A stretch of DNA of 64,000 nucleotides from assembly GCF_000720325.1 (NCBI RefSeq), contig NZ_JOJM01000022.1, forward strand, positions 110,475 to 174,474, read 5' to 3'. This document shows positions 1 to 7,397 of the stretch, in pieces (the stretch's first letter is position 1; each line of letters starts with the position of its first letter). Under the pieces are notes generated by a model. It had not been told where the DNA came from, ran no database searches, and saw nothing but the letters and a program-made list of their open reading frames with translations. Source of the stretch: Streptomyces sp. NRRL B-1347 (GTDB taxonomy: Bacteria > Actinomycetota > Actinomycetes > Streptomycetales > Streptomycetaceae). Both the position numbers and the translations under genes were made by a program.

Positions 1-162
1 GGTGCGCACGATCTCGTCGCCCGCCCCGACCTGCGCGACGACCTCGATGTCCGGCTCCATGCCGAGCAGCAGCGCGAGCGCGCCGCGCATCATGCCCTGG
101 TCCTCGGCGAGCAGGACCCTGACGCACTTGGCGGGCCGGCGGTCTTCGGGCATCTCGTCCAT
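1..162 (-). CDS. Response regulator, N-terminal fragment (runs off the window)
   Basis: Only the first 54 codons are inside the window. They read MDEMPEDRR followed by VRVLLAEDQGMMRGALALLL, the opening of a CheY-like receiver with the acidic pair (E-D) that binds Mg2+. The wording is typical of NarL/FixJ-LuxR regulators of streptomycetes. The ATG at 162 was chosen; a second in-frame ATG lies at 153. The gene follows the AA10 monooxygenase by 125 bp and a histidine kinase lies upstream of that on the same strand, so it may be the kinase's partner. The phosphoacceptor Asp and the output domain are outside the window. Confidence 0.85.
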   Translation of the reverse strand, partial: MDEMPEDRRPAKCVRVLLAEDQGMMRGALALLLGMEPDIEVVAQVGAGDEIVRT

Positions 163-258
163 GGCGTCAGGCTACGGCCAGAACGCCAGGTCGGGGCGGG
201 TGGTGCCCCGGCCGGCCGGACCTCCGGGGGCCTTTCGGGTCCGGCCGACCGGCCCCCG

Positions 259-283
259 TCCGGGGCTTCGGGCGAGCCCCGGA
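259..283 (-). terminator. Hairpin after the monooxygenase gene
   Basis: A 9-bp perfect stem (TCCGGGGCT / AGCCCCGGA) with a 7-nt loop lies directly after the stop codon of the monooxygenase gene. There is no T-run, as is common in GC-rich actinobacteria. Confidence 0.55.
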
Positions 284-286
284 GCG

Positions 287-802
287 TCAGCCCTTGATGT
301 TGATGTCGACGCAGGCGTAGAACGCGTTCGCGGTGTCGTAGATGTTCCAGACCGCGAGCATCTTGTGCCGGCCCGTGATGCCGCCGAAGTCGACGGTGTG
401 CGTCACGGTCGTGGGCGGCTGGCGGCCGCCGTCGTTGATCTCCTTGACCTTGCGTCCGTCGACGAAGTACTGCCAGGTGCTGGTGCGGTGAGGCGCCGTG
501 AGGCGCCACGTGAACTGCTGCGACGCGTTGACGTCGGAGACCTTCCAGCCCTTGCTGTCGTTGTCCAGCTCGGCGAACCGGGCGTTGCCGCCGCTGCAGC
601 TCCGCAGGCCCTTGGGGCCCTCGACGCTCTGCGGCTCCCACTTGATCTCGCCGCACGGCACGGTGTTCGCCGCGCACTGGGCCTGGCGGCTCGGCGGCGA
701 GTTGATGTAGCCGTGGGTGCTGGCCGGGGTGACGGAGGCGAAGACGAGGAGGGGGGCGCACGCCGCGCCAAGGCCCATGGCCAGCTTCCGTTTGGTGTTC
801 AT
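287..802 (-). CDS. Secreted AA10 lytic polysaccharide monooxygenase (chitin/cellulose-binding protein)
   Basis: This 171-residue protein has a signal peptide ending at PAST, so the mature chain starts at His30 in HGYINSPPSRQ. A mature N-terminal His is the first ligand of the copper His-brace, and His105 (TAPHRTSTW) is the second. Phe161 in NAFYAC sits where the axial aromatic residue of AA10 enzymes is found. Cysteines at 43, 50, 69 and 164 could form disulfides. There is no carbohydrate-binding module, so it is a single-domain enzyme of usual length. It should oxidatively cleave crystalline chitin or cellulose outside the cell. A DasR-like site overlaps the promoter, which favours chitin. 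The gene sits between a histidine kinase gene and a response regulator gene on the same strand. Confidence 0.93.
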   Translation of the reverse strand: MNTKRKLAMGLGAACAPLLVFASVTPASTHGYINSPPSRQAQCAANTVPCGEIKWEPQSVEGPKGLRSCSGGNARFAELDNDSKGWKVSDVNASQQFTWRLTAPHRTSTWQYFVDGRKVKEINDGGRQPPTTVTHTVDFGGITGRHKMLAVWNIYDTANAFYACVDINIKG

Positions 803-863
803 CGTTGCTCCCTCTGAGGTGGGGGACGAGGGGCTAACCGGCCCGGCGCCTGGGCCGGTCCAT

Positions 864-899
864 TGGCCTAGACCTTACGGATTGACTGGACTCCGTCAA
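864..899 (-). promoter_or_regulatory. Promoter of the monooxygenase gene with an overlapping DasR-like element
   Basis: Read on the minus strand, TTGACG (894-899) is followed after 16 bp by TAAGGT (872-877), a plausible -35/-10 pair for the AA10 gene. TGGCCTAGACCT (864-875, plus strand) matches the 12-bp chitinase promoter repeat TGGTCCAGACCT at 10 of 12 positions and resembles the DasR element built on TGGTCTAGACCA. The element overlaps the -10, which suits a repressor. Only the sequence match supports this. Confidence 0.5.
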
Positions 900-992
900 G
901 AGTTGCGGCAGGTTCTGGCACACGACGCGCTCCGGCCGCGGCGCGTACGGGCCGCGGCGCGCACGGGCCGCCGGTCACCCCCGGCCCGCCGG

Positions 993-2237
993 TCACCCCC
1001 GGGCGGCCCCCGCCCCCGCCTCCGTGCGTTCCCCGTCCGTGGTCGGCAGCACGGCCGTGACCCGGAAGCCGGAGCGCGGCGCCGGGCCCGACTCCAGGGA
1101 GCCGCCCGCCGCGGCGAGGCGTTCGGTCAGGCCCTTGAGCCCGCTGCCGGGCGGGGCCGAGCCCACGCCGCGGCCGTCGTCGGTGATCACCAGGCGGGTC
1201 CGGCCCCCGGCGCCCGCGACCTCGATCTCGCACCGGCCCGCCCGGGCGTGCCGGACGACGTTGGTGGCCGCCTCGCGCACCACCCAGCCGAGCAGCGCCG
1301 CCGACCGCGGGTCGAGCGGCGGCCCCGACTGCCGTACGACCGTCTCGACCCCGGCCGCGTCCAGCAGGTCGCGCACCCGGTCCAGCTCCGTGCTGAGCGA
1401 GGCCTCGCGGTAGCCGGTGACGGCCTCGCGGATCTCCGTGAGCGCCTGCCTGCCGACGGACTCGATGTCCGCGACCTGGCCGAGCGCCGCGTCCACGTCG
1501 CGCGGGGCGAGGCGGCGCGCGGCCTCCGACTTCACCACGATCACCGACAGGGTGTGGCCGAGCAGGTCGTGCAGGTCCCGGGAGAAGCGCAGCCGCTCCT
1601 CCGCCACCGCCCGCCGGGCCAGCTCCTCGCGGGCCGCGCGCAGGTCCCGTACCGCCTCGGACAGGGACAGGATCGCCGCCGTCACCATCGTCGAAAGGAA
1701 CGTGCCGTACGCGATGTTGACGCCGTCCCAGCCCTCCCTGAACCCGGCGACCGCGCCCGCGAGGGCGCTCAGACCCAGGCCGACCGGGCCGAGGCGACGG
1801 CCCCTGACCACCGCGCCGACGGCGAGACCGAACAACGGGAAGAACATCAGCCAGTTCCCGCCGTAGCCCGCGGCGAGCCCGACGGTCAGCGCCCCCAGGG
1901 CCAGGAGCGAGCCCATCGTGCCGCGCGACTCCCGCTTGGCCTTGTCGAAGGCCCGGAAGGCGATCGAGACGTACAGCGAGTTGAAGACCAGCAGGCCGAT
2001 CGCCGCGATCCACGGGTTCGCGGTCCTGCCCTGGAGCAGATGGGAGAACGCGCCCATGCCCATGAGCAGCCAGGGCAGCAGTGCGAAGCCGTTGGGCGGG
2101 CCCGGGGGCGTGTCGTCGTCCCCGCGGCGGCGCCGCTCCCGCCGGGCGGCCTTCTGCTCCGGCCGCTCGGCGTGCCACGCGGCGCGCGCCGCGCGGGCCT
2201 CGTGCAGTCGGCAGGCGGCGCCGCGCATCCAGGACAT
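993..2237 (-). CDS. Membrane sensor histidine kinase, HisKA_3 (DesK/NarX type)
   Basis: A 414-residue kinase. Residues 1-45 are cytoplasmic and very Arg-rich, about four to six hydrophobic segments follow (50-195), then a coiled region and the HisKA_3 motif FSRDLHDLLGHTL with phosphoacceptor His223. The HATPase_c domain shows the N box (REAATNVVRHA, about 321-331), G1 (DDGRG, 353-357) and G2 (GSGLKGL, about 364-370). The ATG at 2237 follows GGGGAG by 8 nt; a longer frame upstream lacks such a site. Its substrate is expected to be a LuxR-type response regulator. The nearest one is the fragment at the left edge, separated by the monooxygenase gene. The 3' end lies in a short repeat of GCCGGTCACCCCCGG units. 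The sensed signal is unknown. Confidence 0.92.
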   Translation of the reverse strand: MSWMRGAACRLHEARAARAAWHAERPEQKAARRERRRRGDDDTPPGPPNGFALLPWLLMGMGAFSHLLQGRTANPWIAAIGLLVFNSLYVSIAFRAFDKAKRESRGTMGSLLALGALTVGLAAGYGGNWLMFFPLFGLAVGAVVRGRRLGPVGLGLSALAGAVAGFREGWDGVNIAYGTFLSTMVTAAILSLSEAVRDLRAAREELARRAVAEERLRFSRDLHDLLGHTLSVIVVKSEAARRLAPRDVDAALGQVADIESVGRQALTEIREAVTGYREASLSTELDRVRDLLDAAGVETVVRQSGPPLDPRSAALLGWVVREAATNVVRHARAGRCEIEVAGAGGRTRLVITDDGRGVGSAPPGSGLKGLTERLAAAGGSLESGPAPRSGFRVTAVLPTTDGERTEAGAGAARG

Positions 2238-2412
2238 GTCCCGCTCCCCGTTCCGTTGCGTGCGTGGTGGCTTTCGACAGTAAGAGAAGGGGGCGAGGGC
2301 TGCGAAGGCCCCTTCGTACGGTCCTGGCCAGGACAAATGTCACGGGTGCCGGCGCCGGTGCGGTGTCCGGCGGCGTGATCTGACGCTACGTCAGGAGTCG
2401 GTGCCGGGAGCC

Positions 2413-2469
2413 TTCCCAACTCCCGGGCGCTGGGCTATACATGGGAGCGCCGGAATGGAACGCGTTCTA
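2413..2469 (+). promoter_or_regulatory. Putative promoter and KstR-type operator of the MaoC-ADH-SDR operon
   Basis: TGGAACGCGTTCTA at 2456-2469 fits the KstR-type consensus TNNAACNNGTTNNA exactly and contains the 10-bp palindrome GAACGCGTTC. A weak -35/-10 pair (TTCCCA at 2413, TATACA at 2436, 17-bp spacing) lies just before it, so the operator would cover the transcription start. KstR-family TetR repressors control sterol and lipid catabolism in actinobacteria. The regulator is not in this window. Confidence 0.45.
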
Positions 2470-2560
2470 GAACGTGCCACCGGCCCCGCCGCGACCTCGG
2501 TGCGGCCGACGGTGCGGACGGTCGCACCGAGGTCTCGAGACCACCAAGGAGCCGCCACCC

Positions 2561-3433
2561 ATGCCCATCGACGCCGCCAAGGCCCTGGCCGCCGAGCCCC
2601 GCAGCGCCGCGATCAGCTGGGACCACAAGGACGTGCAGCTCTACCACCTGGGCATCGGCGCCGCCGCCAACCCCGACAAGGACCGCCCCGCCACCGACCC
2701 GGACGAGCTGCGCTACACGCTGGAGTCCCGGCTGCACGTCCTGCCCAGCTTCGCCACCGTCGCGGGCGCGGGCATGGGCGCCATGGGCGGGCTCTCCGCA
2801 CCCGGCATCGACGTGAACCTGGCCGCCGTCCTGCACGGCGGCCAGGCCATCGAGCTGCACCGCCCCATCCCGGTGGCGGGCACGGCCACCCTGACGTCCC
2901 GGGTCGCGGCCGTCCACGACAAGGGCAAGGCCGCCGTGATCGTCCTGCGCGCCGAGGCGGCCGACGGCGACGGGCCGCTGTGGGCGAGCGAGGCGCAGCT
3001 CTTCGTCCGCGGCGAGGGCGGCTTCGGCGGCGAGCGCGGCCCGTCCGCGCGGCTCGACGTGCCCGACCGGCCCTTCGACCGGACCGCCGACCGTCCCGTC
3101 CGGCAGGACCAGGCGCTGCTCTACCGCCTGTCCGGCGACTGGAACCCGCTGCACGCGGACCCCGAGTTCGCCAAGCTCGCGGGCTTCGACCGGCCGATCC
3201 TGCACGGCCTGTGCTCGTACGGGATGACGCTCAAGGCCGTCGTGGACACCGTGCTCGGCGGTGACGTGTCGCGGGTGCGCGGCTACCGCACCCGCTTCGC
3301 CGGGGTCGTCTTCCCCGGCGAGACCCTGCGCGTCGGCATGTGGGAGTCGGCCGGGCGCGTCCAGGCGGTCGTCACGGCCCTGGAGCGGGACGGAGCGCCG
3401 GTGCTCGCCGACACCGTCGTCGAGCACGGCTGA
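2561..3433 (+). CDS. MaoC-family (R)-specific enoyl-CoA hydratase
   Basis: A 290-residue two-part hot-dog protein. The C-terminal half carries the hydratase 2 motif YRLSGDWNPLHADPEFAKLA, with the Asp and His expected to activate water, followed by FDRPILHGL. The N-terminal half is a second, degenerate MaoC fold (about 10-150). This double-hot-dog size is usual for hydratases acting on bulky acyl-CoAs, including those of sterol side-chain or long-chain fatty acid breakdown. The ATG at 2561 follows AAGGAG by 9 nt. It is the first gene of an operon with an alcohol dehydrogenase and an SDR; the SDR resembles the dehydrogenase part of peroxisomal multifunctional enzymes. Together they could hydrate and then oxidise a 2-enoyl-CoA. 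Confidence 0.9.
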   Translation: MPIDAAKALAAEPRSAAISWDHKDVQLYHLGIGAAANPDKDRPATDPDELRYTLESRLHVLPSFATVAGAGMGAMGGLSAPGIDVNLAAVLHGGQAIELHRPIPVAGTATLTSRVAAVHDKGKAAVIVLRAEAADGDGPLWASEAQLFVRGEGGFGGERGPSARLDVPDRPFDRTADRPVRQDQALLYRLSGDWNPLHADPEFAKLAGFDRPILHGLCSYGMTLKAVVDTVLGGDVSRVRGYRTRFAGVVFPGETLRVGMWESAGRVQAVVTALERDGAPVLADTVVEHG

Positions 3434-3507
3434 CGTGCCCGGGCGAGCGCGGGCGACGTACGTACCACCGGTGCACGTACCCCCGAAGTGAGAGGAGCCC
3501 CACCCTC

Positions 3508-4584
3508 ATGCGCGCAGCCGTACTGCACGAGACAGGCCAGGACAAGCTCGACGTGCTCGACGACGTCGAGGCGGTGGGCTTCGGCCCGGGGAAGGTGCGC
3601 ATCCGCGTCCGGGCCACGGGCCTGTGCCACTCCGACGTGTCCGCGATGAACGGCGTGCTGCCGCAGCCCGCGCCGTTCGTCCCGGGCCACGAGGGCGCGG
3701 GCGAGGTCCTCGACGTCGGCGACGGCGTCACGAACGTCAAGCGGGGCGACCGGGTCCTGGTGTGCTGGCTCCCCGCCTGCGGTGCGTGTCCGGCGTGCAG
3801 GCGCGGGCAGACCGAGCTGTGCCTCGCCGGGTTCATGAACGCGGGCACGCCCAACTTCAAGCGCCCGCAGGGCGACGTCTTCGGCTTCGCGGGCACCGGC
3901 ACGTTCGCCGAGGAGGTCGTGGTCGACGCGGCCTGCGCGGTGCCGATCCCGGACGACGTGCCCTTCGACATCGCGGCGCTCATCGGCTGCGGCGTCACCA
4001 CCGGGCTCGGCGCTGCCCTCAACACCGCCGACGTGACGGCCGGTTCGTCCGTCGCCGTCATCGGCTGCGGCGGCGTCGGCGTCTCGGTGATCCAGGGCGC
4101 GCGGCTCAAGGGCGCGGCCCACGTCGTGGCCGTCGACCCGGTGGCGGCCCGGCGCGAGGCGGCGCTGCGGTTCGGCGCGAGCGAGGCGGTGGCGCCCGAC
4201 GCCCTCGACGACGCCAAGCAGCGGGCCACGGCGGGCGAGGGCTTCGACTACGTCTTCGAGGTCGTCGGCAAGTCCGCGACGGCCCGCACCGCGTACGAGG
4301 CGACCCGGCGCGGCGGCACCCTGTGCGTGGTCGGCGCGGGCGCCATGGACGACCAGGTCCAGTTCAACATGTTCGAGCTGTTCTTCGACGAGAAGCGCAT
4401 CCTGCCGTCCCTGTACGGCGGCGGGGACGTGCTGCGTTCCTACGAGCGGGCCATCGCGCTGTGGCGCGCCGGACGCGTCGACCTCGCGGGCATGATCACG
4501 CACCGGGTGCAGCTCGGCGAGATCAACGAGGCCCTGGAGCAGATGCGCACCGGTGCGGCGCTGCGGACCTGCATAGAGATTTGA
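3508..4584 (+). CDS. Zinc-dependent medium-chain alcohol dehydrogenase
   Basis: A 358-residue MDR enzyme. The catalytic zinc site is visible as C-H-S-D (GLCHSDVSA) and GHEGAGEV. The structural zinc lobe has four cysteines (CGACPACRRGQTELC). The Rossmann motif GCGGVGVSVIQGA follows in the second half. It should oxidise an alcohol or reduce an aldehyde with NAD(P)+. The ATG at 3508 follows GAGAGGAG. The gene starts 75 bp after the MaoC gene and ends 29 bp before the SDR gene, so one transcript is likely. The wording resembles the class III-like/AdhD group of actinobacteria; the true substrate cannot be read from the sequence. Confidence 0.92.
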   Translation: MRAAVLHETGQDKLDVLDDVEAVGFGPGKVRIRVRATGLCHSDVSAMNGVLPQPAPFVPGHEGAGEVLDVGDGVTNVKRGDRVLVCWLPACGACPACRRGQTELCLAGFMNAGTPNFKRPQGDVFGFAGTGTFAEEVVVDAACAVPIPDDVPFDIAALIGCGVTTGLGAALNTADVTAGSSVAVIGCGGVGVSVIQGARLKGAAHVVAVDPVAARREAALRFGASEAVAPDALDDAKQRATAGEGFDYVFEVVGKSATARTAYEATRRGGTLCVVGAGAMDDQVQFNMFELFFDEKRILPSLYGGGDVLRSYERAIALWRAGRVDLAGMITHRVQLGEINEALEQMRTGAALRTCIEI

Positions 4585-4613
4585 CGTCGCGACCGCGACC
4601 GAAGGGAGTTTCC

Positions 4614-5555
4614 GTGCTGCTGCCGCTTGAGGGCCTGTCGGCCGTCGTCACCGGGGCGGGCCGCGGGCTCGGCCGGGCCGAGGCCGTCGAACTCGCCCGG
4701 CTCGGGGCGAGCGTCGTCGTCAACGACTACGGGCAGCCGGGCCGCGACGGCACCGGCACGGCGTCCGCCGGGCCCGCCGAGGACGTCGCCGCCGAGATCC
4801 GCGACGCGGGCGGCAAGGCCGTCGCGCACTGCGGGGACGTGGCCGACCACGCGCAGGCCCGCGCCCTGGTGGACCTCGCCGTCGACACGTACGGCAAGCT
4901 CGACGTCCTGGTCAACAACGCGGGCATCCTGCGGGACCGGATGATCTTCTCGATGTCCGAGGACGAGTGGGACTCGGTCGTCCGCGTGCACCTCAAGGGG
5001 CACTTCAACACCGTCCGGTTCGCGTCCGCACACTGGCGCGAGCGCTCCAAGGCGGCGGGCGGGCCGGTCTACGGCCGAATCGTGAACACCTCGTCGGAGG
5101 CGTTCCTCGCAGGCTCCGCCGGACAGCCCAACTACGCCGCGGCCAAGGGCGGGATCGTCGGCCTGACCACGTCCACGGCGCTCGCCCTCGCCAAGTACGG
5201 CGTGACCGCCAACGCCATCTGCCCGCGGGCGCGTACGCGGATGACGTCCGACGTGTTCGCGGGCTTCGCCGAACCGGCCGAGGGGGAGCTCGACCCGCTG
5301 GCGCCGGAGCACGTGGCCCCGCTGGTCGGCTATCTCGCCTCGCCCGCGGCCGGGCGGGTCAACGGCCAACTCCTGGTCGTGCACGGCGGCATCGTGGCCG
5401 TGATGGAGCGCCCCCGGGTCGCCGCCACGTTCCGCGCGACCGCCGGGGCGTTCACCGCCGAGGAACTGGACGAGGCACTGACCCCGCACTTCGCGACCCG
5501 CCCGGACGGCGAGACCTTCGCGGCGACGGAGGTGCTGGGCCTGAAGCGGGATTGA
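4614..5555 (+). CDS. SDR oxidoreductase, (3R)-hydroxyacyl-CoA dehydrogenase-like
   Basis: A 313-residue short-chain dehydrogenase starting with GTG at 4614 behind GAAGGGA. It shows the cofactor motif TGAGRGLGR, the NDYG strand end seen in the dehydrogenase part of multifunctional enzyme type 2 (17beta-HSD4 type), NNAG, the catalytic Ser in NTSSEA and the YAAAKGG motif. It probably oxidises a (3R)-hydroxyacyl-CoA made by the neighbouring hydratase. In multifunctional enzyme type 2 the two activities are fused; here they are separate genes with an alcohol dehydrogenase between them. The last about 70 residues go beyond the core SDR fold. Confidence 0.9.
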   Translation: MLLPLEGLSAVVTGAGRGLGRAEAVELARLGASVVVNDYGQPGRDGTGTASAGPAEDVAAEIRDAGGKAVAHCGDVADHAQARALVDLAVDTYGKLDVLVNNAGILRDRMIFSMSEDEWDSVVRVHLKGHFNTVRFASAHWRERSKAAGGPVYGRIVNTSSEAFLAGSAGQPNYAAAKGGIVGLTTSTALALAKYGVTANAICPRARTRMTSDVFAGFAEPAEGELDPLAPEHVAPLVGYLASPAAGRVNGQLLVVHGGIVAVMERPRVAATFRATAGAFTAEELDEALTPHFATRPDGETFAATEVLGLKRD

Positions 5556-5574
5556 TCCCCTGACCCGCCCCTTC

Positions 5575-5725
5575 CCGAAACCAGGGGCTGCCGCCCCTGG
5601 ACCCCGCTTGATCGGCCTTCGGCCTCGTCCTCAAACGCCGGACGGGCTGGATGGTGCCGCTTGCGGCTGTATTTCAGCCTCTCCGGCGTTTGAGGAGCGG
5701 GGGTCTGGGGGCGGAGCCCCCAGGT
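5575..5725. repeat. Palindromic intergenic repeat (family A), probable bidirectional terminator
   Basis: Between the convergent SDR and small-protein genes lies a nested inverted repeat. CCTCAAACGCCGGACGGGCTG (one base beyond the core at about 5630) is matched by the inverse copy CAGCCTCTCCGGCGTTTGAG at 5677-5696. Outer GGGGC hairpins sit on both sides (about 5583 and 5709). The same core recurs at 13269, 37546, 43133, 45765, 45809 and 61820. Confidence 0.75.
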
Positions 5726-5760
5726 CGGGAGAGGGCGGGCCCGGGGCGCCCCGCGAGGGA

Positions 5761-5916
5761 CTAGCCCTCGGCGCCCTGCCTGCGGTGGCGGCCGCTGGGC
5801 GCGGCCTCCTCGTCGTGCGCCGCCACGGCGCCGCGGTGGCGCCCGTGACCCGCCTCCTCGTCGCCCTCGGCGTACCGTGGATCGGCCATGGTGTCCGTCG
5901 TGGTGTCGGTCGTCAT
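5761..5916 (-). CDS. Small hydrophilic protein with two DEEA-GRHR repeats
   Basis: A 51-residue protein beginning MTTDTTTDTMADPRYAEG. It holds two copies of an acidic-then-basic unit, DEEAGHGRHRGAV and DEEAAPSGRHRR. The ATG at 5916 follows GGGGTGAG. There is no signal peptide and no membrane segment. It lies 44 bp downstream of the frameshifted propeller-like gene on the same strand, so they may share a transcript. I do not recognise a function. The charge pattern suggests a binding or structural role, or a precursor peptide; none of this is shown. Confidence 0.6.
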   Translation of the reverse strand: MTTDTTTDTMADPRYAEGDEEAGHGRHRGAVAAHDEEAAPSGRHRRQGAEG

Positions 5917-5960
5917 GAAACTCACCCCGTAGTAAAGATCGTTCGTACCGGCGGGCGAGT

Positions 5961-7179
5961 CTAACCGCCCGCCGCGCGCCCCCCGAGGGGTGCCTGTTGC
6001 AGGGGCACGGGCCGGGTGGCCCGGGGGGCGCCGCCCCGCCCTCCGGGCCCGTCGGAGCCGCGCGGGCGGGGACCCGCGGCGGCGGCGCCGGGCGCCTCGA
6101 TCCGGGCCACGCCGCACGGCCCCGCGCCGGTGGCGTACGGCAGGCGCAGCACCCCCTCCGGCGTCCAGCGGCCGACGCCGGGCAACCAGCCGTCGGGGGG
6201 CGTCAGTTGCTGGACCTTCCGGTCGGCGGGGCGCCAGGCGCACAGCGCGGGCCGCGCGTCGCCACCGGCGTCCAGGCGCAGGGCGACCGCGCAGACCTCC
6301 GGGGTGAGGACCTGGCCGGGCTGGATCGCGAACGGCGTCGCCCCGCGGCCGGGAAGGCGCAGGCACTCGGGGAACCGCACCGGGTGCGTGCTGCCCAACA
6401 CGCCCCAGCCGAGCCGGGGTTCGCCCGGTGCGTCCGAGCGGATGAGCAGCAGTCCGCTGTCGGCGTCGGCGAGCAGCAGCCGGTCGTCGCTGTCGGCCGC
6501 GATCTGGAGCAGGGGCGACACCTCGCCGCCGCGCTCCAGGTCCACCGCCACCGTCTTGGTCGGTCCGTCGAGCCCGCGGTCGAGCGCCAGCATGCGGTTG
6601 GTGCGGTCGAGCCAGACGCCGCCGGTGCAGCGGCCGGGGACCTCGGCGAGGTGCTCGGGCCCGAACGAGCCGCCCGCGACCAGCCACACCGCCGTGGAGC
6701 GCGCGCCCGCCGCGAGGGCGTAGGCGTACCGGCCGTCCGGCGCGGGCGGCAGCAGGGTCAGCTCCGCGCCCTCGCACGCGACGCTGCCGAGCGCCACCTC
6801 GCCGGTGCCGGGTCCGGTGGGGTACAGGAGCGCAAAGACGTGGCGGCCCGCCGCCCGCCGGTGCACGCGTCCAGCGCTCGGGGTACCAGGAGCCGCCGGT
6901 GTGCGTGAGCCGGGCGGCGTAGGCCCCGTCGGCGCTGAGGACGGCGGGCGGGGCGGCGGGCGGGGCGGCGGCGACGTCCGGTGGCGGCGGCTCCGGCGCG
7001 GCGGCGGGCGCCGCGGGCCCGGGCACGAGGACCGCCCCGCCGCCCGGCACATCGACGCGCCGCGTGGTGCGTGCGGCATCCGGCGGCGAGGGCGGCATCG
7101 AGGGCGGCGTCGTGGGCGGCGACGGGGCCGGGGGAGTGGGCGGCGAAGGCGGCGATGGCTCGGCCACAGGCGCTGTCAT
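5961..7179 (-). pseudogene. Beta-propeller-like hypothetical protein, frameshifted
   Basis: The reading starts at ATG 7179 behind GGAGGTGA and gives a Pro-rich N-terminus (MTAPVAEPSPPSPPTPP) leading to SADGAYAARLTHTGGSWYPERWT. At about 6845-6875 coding sense moves to another frame that starts near GTG 6866 (VHRRAAGRHVFALLYPTG) and runs to the TAG at 5961. The second part has repeated strand-turn units (DGRYAYALAAG, TNRMLALDRG, DDRLLLADADSG, LGSTHPVRFPECLRLPG) like a WD40/YncE-type propeller. Both halves have strong coding character, so an out-of-frame deletion or a sequencing error is likely. If the GTG at 6866 is used, a 301-residue protein could still be made. Function unknown. Confidence 0.7.
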
Positions 7180-7318
7180 GGGGGGTCACCTCCGCTCGCG
7201 ACGCTAGTTTTCGCACGTACTGGCGTGGCATCCGAGGCCAGTCGCTTCACGCGTACGTGTGGTGATGTCCCGATTCGCCGGAGAAGGCGGGGGTGAGTGT
7301 GCTGCCTGGGGGAGCGGT

Positions 7319-7337
7319 TATGGTGAGGCAACCCTAA
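7319..7337 (+). promoter_or_regulatory. Iron box (DmdR/IdeR-type operator)
   Basis: TATGGTGAGGCAACCCTAA matches the 19-bp iron-box consensus TTAGGTTAGGCTAACCTAA at 14 positions. It lies 60 bp before the siderophore-binding lipoprotein gene, as expected for iron repression. Confidence 0.7.
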
Positions 7338-7397
7338 GTTGCGTGCCGGCCCGCCCCCGGGGAACCCGCACGCCCTGCCCGTCCCCCTGGAGCACCG

